DNA from: Candidatus Avispirillum faecium
GTDB lineage: Bacteria; Bacillota; Clostridia; Oscillospirales; CAG-272
Length of the DNA stretch: 50,934 bases
Assembly (NCBI GenBank): GCA_904396155.1
Contig: CAJFOI010000008.1
Location: 1-50,934 of the forward strand
Reading direction: 5' to 3'
Shown piece by piece: positions 1 through 6,920 of the stretch. The translations under genes were made by a program, and so were the position numbers. Numbering within the stretch: position 1 is the stretch's first letter; the number at the start of each line of letters is the position of its first letter. Below the pieces are notes generated by a model. It ran no database searches, was not told the DNA's origin, and saw nothing but the letters and a program-made list of their open reading frames with translations.

Positions 1-27
1 CACCGCGATAACTTTGCAATTCGCCAT
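1..27 (-). CDS. ParA-like ATPase, N-terminal fragment cut by window edge
   Basis: Only nine codons (MANCKVIAV) are inside the window, preceded by AGGAGG 9 nt upstream of the ATG. This N-terminus is the usual beginning of ParA/Soj-type P-loop ATPases carried by conjugative elements of Clostridia, where the next residues form the deviant Walker A motif. That part lies off the edge, so the identification is inference from nine residues plus context. It reads leftward, away from the attachment site at 988, together with the two small genes upstream of it. If correct, it would act in partitioning or maintenance of the element. Confidence 0.5.
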
Positions 28-38
28 TTGGGTTTTCC

Positions 39-82
39 TCCTTTACATAGATTTAGCCGCCTGCGGCGATGGCAGACGGCTA
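39..82. repeat. 44-bp hairpin repeat, copy A
   Basis: This copy is identical to positions 395-438. It contains an imperfect inverted repeat (TAGCCGCCTGC / GCAGACGGCTA with a 7-nt loop). On the minus strand the hairpin lies directly upstream of the ribosome binding site of the ParA-like gene, and the repeat also contains an ATG-TAA minimal start-stop just before that site. Confidence 0.85.
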
Positions 83-152
83 TGTACGGGTATGAAAAAG
101 CCGCTTGTTCCATTACAGAACAAACGGTCTTTTCGGATAGTCATATGTAGTT

Positions 153-314
153 TTATCTTCTGACCGGAGCATTGGCAACCTTTACGATCAGCTCATCTAC
201 ACAGTCGGTATATCTGTCTTGACGAAGTAAAGCATTTTTCAAGCGTACCAAACTTTCAATAACAATGCGGGTTTGCTCATAGTCAAGATAGAGGTAATAT
301 TTTTTGTTTCGCAT
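153..314 (-). CDS. small conserved element protein, 53 aa
   Basis: It encodes MRNKKYYLYLDYEQTRIVIE and so on, ending VANAPVRR. The ATG has AGGAGG 7 nt upstream and a good promoter at 337-365, so it is very likely translated. Small proteins of this kind occur next to ParA and excisionase-like genes in Tn1549-type conjugative elements of gut Clostridia; that is family knowledge by recollection, and no function is known to me. It is charged and probably helical, with no membrane segment or metal motif. It lies between the two 44-bp hairpin repeats and probably shares a transcript with the ParA-like gene. Confidence 0.7.
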   Translation of the reverse strand: MRNKKYYLYLDYEQTRIVIESLVRLKNALLRQDRYTDCVDELIVKVANAPVRR

Positions 315-336
315 AGTATCGCCTCCTTATGCTCTT

Positions 337-365
337 ATTATAGAAAGACAGGAATCGGGCTGCAA
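337..365 (-). promoter_or_regulatory. sigma70-type promoter for the 53-aa gene
   Basis: On the minus strand TTGCAG is followed by exactly 17 bp and then TATAAT, 23 bp upstream of the ATG at 314. It would drive the 53-aa gene and probably the ParA-like gene. Confidence 0.65.
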
Positions 366-394
366 ATGTAAAAAGAGATTTTTTCAAAACGACT

Positions 395-438
395 TCCTTT
401 ACATAGATTTAGCCGCCTGCGGCGATGGCAGACGGCTA
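395..438. repeat. 44-bp hairpin repeat, copy B
   Basis: This is an exact copy of positions 39-82. It lies just downstream (leftward) of the stop codon of the excisionase-like gene. It carries the same hairpin but has no U-run that would make it a standard terminator. Confidence 0.85.
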
Positions 439-442
439 AAAT

Positions 443-685
443 TCAAACCTGCACTTTCAATTCATTTTTGTATTCAGCATAGTGGGCGCTCAATACATAA
501 TCAATCACATATGGTTTAGGAATAAGGTATGTATGCCTTATGTAATAGTGTTTAACATGGTTGCCCCTCATTAGTTTTCGGGCTGTTCCATCGCCTATAC
601 CGCCGAGCATTTCTCGAAATTCCTGCAAGGTAACAACATCGGGATAGCTGGCAAACAGATTTTCATAGTATTCACGTTTTTTCAT
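443..685 (-). CDS. excisionase-like small DNA-binding protein
   Basis: This 80-aa protein begins MKKREYYENLFASYPDVVTL. The middle (about residues 17-65) reads as a winged-helix/MerR-type excisionase fold: a short helix-turn-helix (LQEFREMLGGIGDGTARKLM) and then a strand pair carrying YYIRHTYLIPKPYVIDYV. In integrated elements such proteins direct excision or regulate transfer genes. GGAGG lies 7 nt upstream of the chosen ATG at 685, and a longer in-frame start at 715 has no such site. It is the gene nearest the attachment-site junction on the element side, which fits a recombination directionality role. No integrase is in view. Confidence 0.65.
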   Translation of the reverse strand: MKKREYYENLFASYPDVVTLQEFREMLGGIGDGTARKLMRGNHVKHYYIRHTYLIPKPYVIDYVLSAHYAEYKNELKVQV

Positions 686-708
686 AGCAATACCTCCAAA
701 TGATTTTG

Positions 709-737
709 TTGTCAATGGCAGAGAAGTATGCTATAAT
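709..737 (+). promoter_or_regulatory. outward-facing promoter at element end
   Basis: TTGTCA, 17 bp, TATAAT. It points right, towards the tRNA-Leu fragment, with no gene between. A transcript from it would run about 300 nt to the terminators at 1049-1166. Confidence 0.5.
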
Positions 738-987
738 TTTGACAGTTTAATTGATTGGTACGGGTAGTGGATTCAATATCTAATACGCCTGCCGATTAGC
801 CGAATGTCCCTCGGAGTGACCTCCGATGTTCAAATTTGCTCTCAAAACGAGCAGTTGCAGGAAAGCTCGGCAGAACAAGGTTTTTCACATTGAGCTGTCG
901 GAAACCCTTGATTTCAGGGCTTTTTTTAAGGGTAACAGATTCCGATAAAGTCCGTTTAATGGTTTCGGATTCGGAGTGGGTGATATA
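738..987. other. non-coding terminal region of the integrated element
   Basis: There is no convincing gene here. The stretch holds small hairpins (for example TCGGAG-tgac-CTCCGA near 814-829) and short repeats around 940-980, as expected for integrase and excisionase arm sites at an element end. The minus-strand reading frame across it has no start signal and continues through the tRNA fragment, so it is not taken as a gene. Confidence 0.5.
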
Positions 988-1043
988 ACTCAAAATCCAG
1001 TCCTGGCAACAGGGTGCGGGTTCGACCCCCGCTTCCGGCACCA
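988..1043 (+). tRNA. tRNA-Leu(CAA) 3' fragment at element junction (att site)
   Basis: The fragment contains the anticodon loop CTCAAAA (anticodon CAA), the 3' anticodon strand TCCAG, a long variable arm (CCTG-GCAA-CAGG), the T arm GCGGG-TTCGACC-CCCGC, the 3' acceptor strand TTCCGGC, discriminator A and an encoded CCA. A long variable arm with a GCCGGAA-type acceptor is typical of tRNA-Leu. The 5' half is missing: nothing upstream pairs with the acceptor or anticodon strand. This is what remains when an element integrates in the anticodon region and supplies a replacement 3' end at its other boundary, outside this window. It is not a functional tRNA as seen here. Confidence 0.85.
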
Positions 1044-1048
1044 CCAGA

Positions 1049-1090
1049 CTGAGCCCCGGACGCAACTTGCGTTTGGGGCTCAGCTTTTTT
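1049..1090 (+). terminator. terminator of the tRNA-Leu gene
   Basis: The hairpin CTGAGCCCC / GGGGCTCAG, with an inner ACGC/GCGT pairing, is followed by a run of six T. It sits 5 bp after the CCA, so it is probably the native terminator of the tRNA gene and marks the right side as chromosomal. Confidence 0.85.
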
Positions 1091-1113
1091 GTCAGCACTT
1101 CCCATGTAAACAG

Positions 1114-1166
1114 AGGTCGAAATTTGGAACTCAAAAATGAGACATCCAAATTTCGGCCTTTTTTTC
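1114..1166 (+). terminator. second long-stem terminator
   Basis: A long stem (GAAATTTGGA / TCCAAATTTC, extended by GG/CC pairing) is followed by a run of T. It may back up the tRNA terminator. No gene lies between the two. Confidence 0.65.
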
Positions 1167-1270
1167 TTTGTTAAAAACCGAGGATTCACAACCCAAGTCA
1201 TGCCCTCCAATTTTCTAAAACTGCTGGAGACAAACACTATTGCATCCAGTCCGGTGCAGGAGTTTTCCGG

Positions 1271-1299
1271 TTGCCGCAACGGGGTATATGTGATATAAT
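1271..1299 (+). promoter_or_regulatory. promoter of the NucS-like nuclease gene
   Basis: TTGCCG, 17 bp, TATAAT. The -10 lies in a 17-bp palindrome, GATATAA-TTT-TTATATC (1292-1308), that could be an operator. Confidence 0.6.
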
Positions 1300-1341
1300 T
1301 TTTATATCATCTAACTGGAAAGTATTTACGGGGAGAGCTTA

Positions 1342-3291
1342 ATGAAAGAATCTGCATTGCGTGATTTAATTGCCCAGCATATTTGCAAACTAAAGCCAGG
1401 ATTGACTCTATTTCAAAAAGAGCAGTATATTCCTTGCGAGCATGGTACAAAAAGCTTTATAGACTTATATGCAAAAGACCAAAAAGGGTGTCATGTTCTG
1501 ATCGAATTAAAGCGTAGTACCACAGCTTCACGTCAGGCCATCCATGAAGTCAATAAATACGTAGAACGAGTAAAGCAGTATTTTGGCGCAAAAGATTCCG
1601 AAATACATGTCATTATCGCATCCACTGAATGGGCAGAACTGCTTCTTCCTTTTTCACGCTTATACGCTGACGCCGGTTTTTCCGTTGAAGGAATCCAGAT
1701 AGACGTCTCAGAGGACGACTTAGACTTTCAGGTGCAGTCCATATCGCCTCTTCCAATCGTACAGGGACGGTCCATTGCCCCATGGCACAACGTATACTGG
1801 TATACTGACAGCACCGCCTTCCAACAGGGGATCGATGCCATTGAACATGCATATCGGCAGAAAGGCATTGACGACTATGTGATCGTCAAATTCTATCTCT
1901 CTGATCACTCCACCCCAGATGAGCGCCGTGCCGTGTCGCAAGCGCGCATTGCAGATATACTGAATGTGGCAGAAGCAACGCTTGCCGATTCTGTTTCAAA
2001 TATTGCAATTCCAGTATATGAATACGTGGCGTATACCGCTGTGCAGGTACTTCCCAAAAGCAAATGCCTGCAGATTATTTCCTGCGATAAAGATATAATG
2101 GAAGAGGTACAAGAACTCCTGCCCTCCATGGAGGAAAACGATGCGTTGTGTTACCTGCACGAATGTGTTGAATCCATTGAGCCGTCTCCCCAATGCGATT
2201 ATTATGAAATTGGATACCCGGCCAAGTTCAACAAGTTTTGTGAACTTCCAAATTGTACTTCCCTTGGTGTCATTCGTCACGGTATTTTTTCGCGAAATAC
2301 CGTACTTACCGACAAAATTATATACGCAGAGCTCAGTGGAGAAGACGGTTCAACTGGGCAAAAGCTTAAAAAAACTGTAGACATGCGAAATCCTGCCCAC
2401 ATGCAAAACCTGAAAGAAGATATCGCAACCGCGCTTGAAACCAATCCGGTGTGGCGGAATCATATTCTCCAAATCATCGGAGAAATCAAATCGGAATTTC
2501 CTGATTCAGAAATCGATATCCACGTTTTTAATCCGAGCACTGGAATATTCACAATTTACTATGCCATTAGAAAGGAAGCAGGCATTTTATACCTTCCTAA
2601 CTACTATATTCTCGTTAAAAACCCAGATGCGATCCGACTGTATTTCGGTGCGCTGGAAGCAAACGGATCAGCACTGACCTTTCCGCAAATACTTCAAAAA
2701 TACTATGACGGAAACCTGGCTGCCCTGTGCATGACTGCAACCTGGGGCGGGAAAGACGAAAGGGACAGTGACATCATCGAAGACCTTGGTGCTCAATACC
2801 GCTCCTACCGGTCTGATCTATCCAACGGTGCGCCCACTACGAACATCTTTACCCTTCGAGATGGCAAATGGCGTCCCCACAAAATGTTTTCGCTGATGGG
2901 ATTGTTCAATGCATATGTGGAGAAAAACCAGACCCTTGTAGATCAAATCTTTATAAAAATACATTCTCATGATAAGGGCACTCTGTTTGATTTTCAAAGT
3001 GCAGATATTGCGCTGGAAAAATATGTAGATATGGCCACCGCTAAAAAGCGAAATCTTTATTATGCAGACGCTCCCAGTGTCTGTGATATTTGCAAGTTTC
3101 CTCTGTCCGACGCAAAATTTATGGTGGACGGAGCGGTTCGGGGCAGCCTTTCATGGGCCAACATGTGTGGAGACTGTTTTTGCACATACGGCGTCAAGAT
3201 AGGCTGGGGGTATGGACAGCTGTATAAACGAGAAGCAGGAAAATGGCTTCTTGTTGGCGGCTTCTGTCCAAACCCAGAGCAACAGCCATGA
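1342..3291 (+). CDS. NucS/DUF91-like endonuclease with C-terminal zinc cluster
   Basis: This is a 649-aa protein. Residues 36-95 form a PD-(D/E)XK nuclease core as in NucS/DUF91 proteins: D41 (FIDLYAKD), then E55 and K57 in VLIELKR, followed by a helix with EVNKYVERVKQYF. The middle 450 residues are not recognised. The C-terminus has Cys 581, 584, 609, 612 and 614 (CDIC ... CGDCFC), a likely zinc site, in a basic, aromatic tail. NucS domains cut branched or mismatched DNA, and related domains occur in antiviral nucleases; a defence role here is inferred from position beside an integrated element and an EVE-domain gene. GGGGAGAG precedes the ATG. Own promoter at 1271; probably monocistronic. 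The length far exceeds classical NucS (about 220-250 aa), so it is not mismatch-repair NucS. Confidence 0.65.
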   Translation: MKESALRDLIAQHICKLKPGLTLFQKEQYIPCEHGTKSFIDLYAKDQKGCHVLIELKRSTTASRQAIHEVNKYVERVKQYFGAKDSEIHVIIASTEWAELLLPFSRLYADAGFSVEGIQIDVSEDDLDFQVQSISPLPIVQGRSIAPWHNVYWYTDSTAFQQGIDAIEHAYRQKGIDDYVIVKFYLSDHSTPDERRAVSQARIADILNVAEATLADSVSNIAIPVYEYVAYTAVQVLPKSKCLQIISCDKDIMEEVQELLPSMEENDALCYLHECVESIEPSPQCDYYEIGYPAKFNKFCELPNCTSLGVIRHGIFSRNTVLTDKIIYAELSGEDGSTGQKLKKTVDMRNPAHMQNLKEDIATALETNPVWRNHILQIIGEIKSEFPDSEIDIHVFNPSTGIFTIYYAIRKEAGILYLPNYYILVKNPDAIRLYFGALEANGSALTFPQILQKYYDGNLAALCMTATWGGKDERDSDIIEDLGAQYRSYRSDLSNGAPTTNIFTLRDGKWRPHKMFSLMGLFNAYVEKNQTLVDQIFIKIHSHDKGTLFDFQSADIALEKYVDMATAKKRNLYYADAPSVCDICKFPLSDAKFMVDGAVRGSLSWANMCGDCFCTYGVKIGWGYGQLYKREAGKWLLVGGFCPNPEQQP

Positions 3292-3522
3292 TTTTGACCA
3301 AACGACGTAAGAGAGATCGGGAGTTCCTAAGGAATATTGTAACAAATTTGTACTTTGGTAATCATTTGCAAGTTTAGCGGGAACGGACCGGTCTGGCAAT
3401 ACTAAAACCAATTTTCCCAAATGCAACCAACTGCCCTGCTATTTTTTCAGTTGAGTGGTAACGGCTGCGATGTGGTATCTTTTGCGCCAGCATATACCAC
3501 GTCTGAAAAAAGTGCGCCTCCC
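3292..3522. other. intergenic region, nothing recognised
   Basis: About 230 bp between the NucS-like gene and its downstream hairpin. No supported gene, RNA or repeat was seen. Confidence 0.5.
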
Positions 3523-3558
3523 ACGCCGGAGCAAAGTACGCTTTGCTCCGGCGTTTCT
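3523..3558 (+). terminator. strong hairpin terminator
   Basis: A 14-bp stem (ACGCCGGAGCAAAG / CTTTGCTCCGGCGT) with a TACG loop is followed by TTCTCT. It lies well downstream of the NucS-like gene and separates it from the EVE-domain gene. The U-run is weak, so termination is likely but not certain. Confidence 0.6.
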
Positions 3559-3603
3559 CTATTTGAAGTGAATTACCAATCGCCATTGTACCCAAACATC
3601 CGG

Positions 3604-3632
3604 TTGCGGAAAAAGGTATTTTTTGTTATAAT
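3604..3632 (+). promoter_or_regulatory. promoter of the EVE-domain gene
   Basis: TTGCGG, 17 bp, TATAAT. Transcription would begin near 3639, which excludes the upstream start codon at 3632 and supports the ATG at 3665. Confidence 0.65.
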
Positions 3633-3664
3633 TGTTTTATTCCAACAAGAAAGGCAGGAGGAAA

Positions 3665-4771
3665 ATGGCTTACTACATCAGTTTGTTTTCTCCCGAAACA
3701 TATCGCGCTTTCTCCAACTCCGACCGGCAAATCTCCGGATATAGAGAACATAGAAAAATGATCGCTCTCCATGTCAAGCCCGGTGACATATTGATCTGCT
3801 ATATGACAAAGCTTTCCCGTTGGGTGGGAATACTGGAGGTCTCTTCCCAGTATTTTATAGACAACCGTCCCATTTTCACAGAATTCAATGATCCCTTTGT
3901 TGTTCGGTTTCACGTGTCATCTAAAGTATGGCTTGCACCCGAAGACGGTATTCCCATCAAAAACGATATCTGCCGAAAGCATCTGTCGTTTACCAAAACA
4001 CTGCCCAGGAGCAGCCTCGCCTGGACCAACAGGGTCCGGGGCAGTCTGACAAAGCTGTCCGAAGAGGATGGGCAGTATTTGGAGATGCTTTTAACAGCAC
4101 AGAGCAATGCGCCGCAAAGCTATCCCCTCACTGAAGCGGATAAAAGAAAACTTAGCCCTTCAACGATCCATACAGAAGGCGGGCAAATTCCAGTTCTTGT
4201 TCCGGATGAAGAAAGCAGAACCCCCATTCAGAGCAGAACAGAAACGGAGCATATACAAATACAGGCCGCACTTGCTCGAATCGGCGAAGCCATGGGCTTC
4301 CGCGTCTGGATCCCTGGCAGAGAACGTCAAAAAGTTTTGGGAATATGGCATCCAGCGCGGGACAATACACTTTTGACAAACCTGCCTTTGAACTGCGACG
4401 AGGTAACTTTGCGGACCATTGCATACATCGACGTCCTCTGGATCCATCGAAACGCCATCATGCGTGCATTTGAAGTAGAACACTCCTCCTCCGTTTATTC
4501 GGGGCTTTTGCGGATGGCAGATTTAATGAGCCTGCAGCCAAATCTACGCATCAAGGCACACATCGTCGCTCCTGTAAGCCGACGTAGAAAAGTCTTCCAG
4601 GAAATATCCCGTCCAGTCTTTGCCCTGATGGGAAGCGGGCCGATGTCAGAATCCTGCTCCTATTTGTCCTATGATGCAATCCGAGAAATCGGCAGCGAAA
4701 GAAATCTCTCTCGTATGAACGACACTGTCCTGGATGACTATGCGGAATATGCGCAGGAATCGGAATTTTAG
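3665..4771 (+). CDS. EVE-domain protein fused to PD-(D/E)XK nuclease-like domain
   Basis: This is a 368-aa protein. Residues 1-145 are an EVE/PUA-like fold: it opens MAYYISLFSPETYRAF, then HVKPGDILICYMTKLSRWVGILEV and later FVVRFHVSSKVWL. EVE domains bind modified bases. After a linker rich in Pro, Glu and Ser (about 145-195), residues 196-320 resemble a restriction-endonuclease fold (helix QAALARIGEAMGFRVWI, D256 in AYIDVLW, E270/E272 in AFEVEHSSSVYSGLLRMADL). A base-modification reader joined to a nuclease is the layout of type IV (modification-dependent) restriction enzymes, so it may cut phage DNA with modified bases; this is inference. AGGAGG lies 3 nt before the ATG. It follows the NucS-like gene but has its own promoter. 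Confidence 0.7.
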   Translation: MAYYISLFSPETYRAFSNSDRQISGYREHRKMIALHVKPGDILICYMTKLSRWVGILEVSSQYFIDNRPIFTEFNDPFVVRFHVSSKVWLAPEDGIPIKNDICRKHLSFTKTLPRSSLAWTNRVRGSLTKLSEEDGQYLEMLLTAQSNAPQSYPLTEADKRKLSPSTIHTEGGQIPVLVPDEESRTPIQSRTETEHIQIQAALARIGEAMGFRVWIPGRERQKVLGIWHPARDNTLLTNLPLNCDEVTLRTIAYIDVLWIHRNAIMRAFEVEHSSSVYSGLLRMADLMSLQPNLRIKAHIVAPVSRRRKVFQEISRPVFALMGSGPMSESCSYLSYDAIREIGSERNLSRMNDTVLDDYAEYAQESEF

Positions 4772-4811
4772 AGACAGCGACTTTCTTCACAGGAACTGCC
4801 GTATTGCGCTC

Positions 4812-5723
4812 CTATCGAAAAGATTTCTGCACTCCCTGTATGATTGTATCCCCCGGACGTACATACCCCAGCAAAAGAGGAGAAGCCGGATCGTGGTTCC
4901 TAAAATTCTCCATCGCCTTGCACAGGTTTTTATTCGCATAACAGTATTTGCAACCATTGGGACAGGTATCGTAAGCACCGATATCCCGGTTTTCGATACA
5001 ATGACAGCCCTGACGCATTCCTTTGTGCTTACGCGTTTTGAATACGATGTCATTGGCTCGTCCCAAAATATCCAACATCGTACAGCCCGAAGGATGAATT
5101 CCGTAGCGGGTATAGTCCCCGTTTGTGCCGCAGGTCTGTATATAAATCCCGTACTTGTCTCCAATCAAACCAAGGCCCTGTGCCAGGGCCTTTTTGTCGG
5201 TTTTCGAAAGCAAAATTATTTCCGGCATATTCACTTCTACTTTTTTGTACATCTCCACAAAGCTGAAAATACAGCGGTCGATATAAGGAGCCAGTGCTTT
5301 CGCCATTCGCGCAAAAGTCTCTAAATGATAGGAAACTGTATATTTTTCCGTGAGCAGAATCGGATCATAGCGCCATGCGATACGCTGCCTGCCCACGATT
5401 TCAGAAAGCTTTCTCAGCGTCTGTATATTGTCTTCAATAGAAGGCACTCCTGGTTCCACATCCCTGCCGTAAGCAGTAATCGTATAGTAGAAATATGTAT
5501 GAAAACGATCTGTAATTTCATGCAGCCGAGGCAAGATCGGCGCATAGTTTTTTGAACAGAAAATCACACAATCCACCTTGTCCGGGGTCAGTTCATAACG
5601 CGTTATTTTGTTGGGGAAAAGTGGATTGCGGGAAAGCACATACCCTTCTGCAAAGCGACGCAGCAGCCACTCGGTATAATACTGATCCGTATCTGTTCGT
5701 GCTCCTGTATTGAGAATCATCAT
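4812..5723 (-). CDS. DUF1848 family protein with radical-SAM-like cysteine motif
   Basis: This is a 303-aa protein starting MMILNTGARTDTDQYYTEWL, a typical DUF1848 N-terminus, with later GYVLSRNPLFPNKITRYEL and the C-terminal cysteine motif CPNGCKYCYANKN that probably holds an iron-sulfur cluster. The family is widespread in anaerobes and suspected to be related to radical SAM or spore photoproduct lyase-like enzymes; the reaction is unknown to me. GGGAGG lies 4 nt before the ATG at 5723, with a second ATG 3 nt later. It is convergent with the EVE gene (40 bp apart) and unrelated in direction to the SSB gene upstream. Confidence 0.75.
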   Translation of the reverse strand: MMILNTGARTDTDQYYTEWLLRRFAEGYVLSRNPLFPNKITRYELTPDKVDCVIFCSKNYAPILPRLHEITDRFHTYFYYTITAYGRDVEPGVPSIEDNIQTLRKLSEIVGRQRIAWRYDPILLTEKYTVSYHLETFARMAKALAPYIDRCIFSFVEMYKKVEVNMPEIILLSKTDKKALAQGLGLIGDKYGIYIQTCGTNGDYTRYGIHPSGCTMLDILGRANDIVFKTRKHKGMRQGCHCIENRDIGAYDTCPNGCKYCYANKNLCKAMENFRNHDPASPLLLGYVRPGDTIIQGVQKSFR

Positions 5724-5766
5724 GCAACCTCCCATCCACAAAAATCGTATGATCTTTTGTCTTTTT

Positions 5767-5794
5767 ATTTTAGTATTTCCGATAAAAAAATCAA
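5767..5794 (-). promoter_or_regulatory. probable promoter of the DUF1848 gene
   Basis: On the minus strand: TTGATT, 16 bp, TAAAAT, 43 bp upstream of the start codon. Confidence 0.4.
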
Positions 5795-5834
5795 GAATGA
5801 GAAATACATCGTTACAAAAGTATTGCAAAAAAGG

Positions 5835-5862
5835 AAAAGAGGAGGTTGTCCTCCTCTTTTTT
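5835..5862 (-). terminator. terminator after the SSB gene
   Basis: A perfect 11-bp stem (AAAAGAGGAGG / CCTCCTCTTTT) has T-rich flanks on both strands. It lies 25 bp after the SSB stop codon. Confidence 0.7.
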
Positions 5863-5887
5863 CACCTCCCTTCTGGGTTCTGCGGCA

Positions 5888-6274
5888 TCAGAACAGTATC
5901 TCTTTACCGTTCAGCTTTTCATCTTCCAGTGGCAGCTGCACCGCTGCCGACAGCGTTTCCAACGGAAAAACCTCCTCTGCATAAATTTCTGTCACCTGTT
6001 GTCTGTTTCCTCTGTGGTCTATCCAAAAACGGCTGGAAAGACTTCCAATGACACAAAGAAAGATCCCTTTCCGAAAATGCCGAGCGATAAACTCTGCCAT
6101 ATATCCAAAAGCCGCCACGCGCAAAAGAACTGGGCGCCCCGTACCGCGCCCTTTCTCACTGTCAACAGATATATTAAAGGTGGTAATATATGTCCCGGAA
6201 TCTGTCAATCGTAAAACAGGATTCCGTGTCATTCTTCCCCCGACGGCCGCTTTATTCAAATGAAAGTTAGGCAT
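5888..6274 (-). CDS. single-stranded DNA-binding protein, atypical (ssb paralogue)
   Basis: This 128-aa protein has an OB fold: LNKAAVGGRMTRNPVLRLTD, then SGTYITTFNISVDS, VAAFGYMAEFIARHFRKGIFLCVIGSL and FWIDHRGNRQQVTEIYAEEV. It would coat single-stranded DNA in replication or repair. It lacks the acidic DDDIPF-type tip by which cellular SSB recruits partners and ends KEILF instead, and it is shorter than the usual 140-170 aa. It is therefore probably a second, special-purpose SSB rather than the replication SSB. The ATG at 6274 is chosen; AGGGAG is 12 nt upstream, and an earlier TTG has no such site. It diverges from the XRE/ImmA genes, and two palindromes lie in its upstream region. Confidence 0.8.
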   Translation of the reverse strand: MPNFHLNKAAVGGRMTRNPVLRLTDSGTYITTFNISVDSEKGRGTGRPVLLRVAAFGYMAEFIARHFRKGIFLCVIGSLSSRFWIDHRGNRQQVTEIYAEEVFPLETLSAAVQLPLEDEKLNGKEILF

Positions 6275-6310
6275 ATTTGCTGTTTTCTCCCTTATCTGCA
6301 AAAATTAATT

Positions 6311-6327
6311 CTTGCGTATTACGTAAG
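6311..6327. promoter_or_regulatory. palindromic operator-like site 1
   Basis: CTTGCGTATTACGTAAG is a near-perfect palindrome sharing the TACGTAAG core with the site at 6407-6429. It lies 37 bp upstream of the SSB start, a suitable position for repressor control of that gene. Confidence 0.5.
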
Positions 6328-6406
6328 TTCTGGATACTCTTATATACCGCATATAAAGTAAAATTTTATATGTCGTTTATATGTTACATTGCATATATTT
6401 TGACAT

Positions 6407-6429
6407 ATTCTTACTTATTACGTAAGAAT
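6407..6429. promoter_or_regulatory. palindromic operator-like site 2
   Basis: A perfect 8-bp inverted repeat, ATTCTTAC / GTAAGAAT, with a 7-nt spacer. It overlaps TTGACA-containing sequence at 6400, in the AT-rich gap between the SSB gene and the first XRE gene. Confidence 0.55.
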
Positions 6430-6481
6430 CCAACATATAAATGCTATATTCGCCAAAATTGTGCCAGGTAGCACGAAAAAA

Positions 6482-6523
6482 ATGCAATTTTCTGTTGCAT
6501 AAAAAAAAACTTAATGTTATCAT
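6482..6523 (+). promoter_or_regulatory. promoter and overlapping palindrome for the first XRE gene
   Basis: TTGCAT (6495-6500), 17 bp, TATCAT (6518-6523). The -35 is one arm of a perfect palindrome, ATGCAA-N7-TTGCAT (6482-6500), suggesting autoregulation. Confidence 0.6.
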
Positions 6524-6544
6524 AGACTAAGAGGTGATGAATAT

Positions 6545-6874
6545 ATGGAAACACTGCAAGTGCGTCTGGAAAAACGACGCCGCCAGCTTGGGCTTACGCT
6601 TGCCCAGGTCGCAGAAGAAATTGGGGTAAAAGAAGCCACCGTGCAAAGGTATGAAAGCGGAGCGATCCAGAATATCAAGTATAAAACAATATTAAAACTA
6701 TCAGATACGCTTAAATGCAGTCCCTCCTACTTGCTTTGTTGGACAGATGCGACCTGTCCTCCATCCTTGGACCGCAGTGATTCCCTTTCTCCCCATGAGC
6801 AAAAGGTGCTGGACGCTTACCGAAAGAATCCGGAGCTTCAAGCATCTATCGATGCGCTGTTAAACATACACTGA
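6545..6874 (+). CDS. XRE-family transcriptional regulator 1
   Basis: This 109-aa protein has an N-terminal Cro/CI-type helix-turn-helix (residues 4-63): LEKRRRQLGLTLAQVAEEIG, then VKEATVQRYESGAI, the usual recognition helix, and KLSDTLKCSPSYLLCW. It is probably a repressor acting on the palindromes around 6311-6500. The C-terminal 30 residues (LSPHEQKVLDAYRKN ... IDALLNIH) closely match those in the second regulator at 7004, so the two are paralogues sharing a module after the DNA-binding part. GAGGTGATG lies before the ATG. Together with the ImmA-type protease downstream it forms a repressor/protease set. Confidence 0.85.
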   Translation: METLQVRLEKRRRQLGLTLAQVAEEIGVKEATVQRYESGAIQNIKYKTILKLSDTLKCSPSYLLCWTDATCPPSLDRSDSLSPHEQKVLDAYRKNPELQASIDALLNIH

Positions 6875-6920
6875 ACGCAGGGAGAATTTGATCGCTTCCG
6901 CTTTCATGGCTACAGTATAT

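Noticed and set aside
796-1279. Minus-strand open frames across the element end and tRNA fragment
   Set aside because: They run through the tRNA-Leu fragment and terminator hairpins and have no ribosome binding site or family resemblance; conserved non-coding end sequence explains them.
1342-3291. Classical mismatch-specific NucS
   Set aside because: Only the nuclease core resembles NucS. The protein is more than twice as long, has a zinc-type C-terminus and lacks a recognisable NucS N-terminal DNA-binding domain; repair NucS is known mainly from archaea and actinobacteria.
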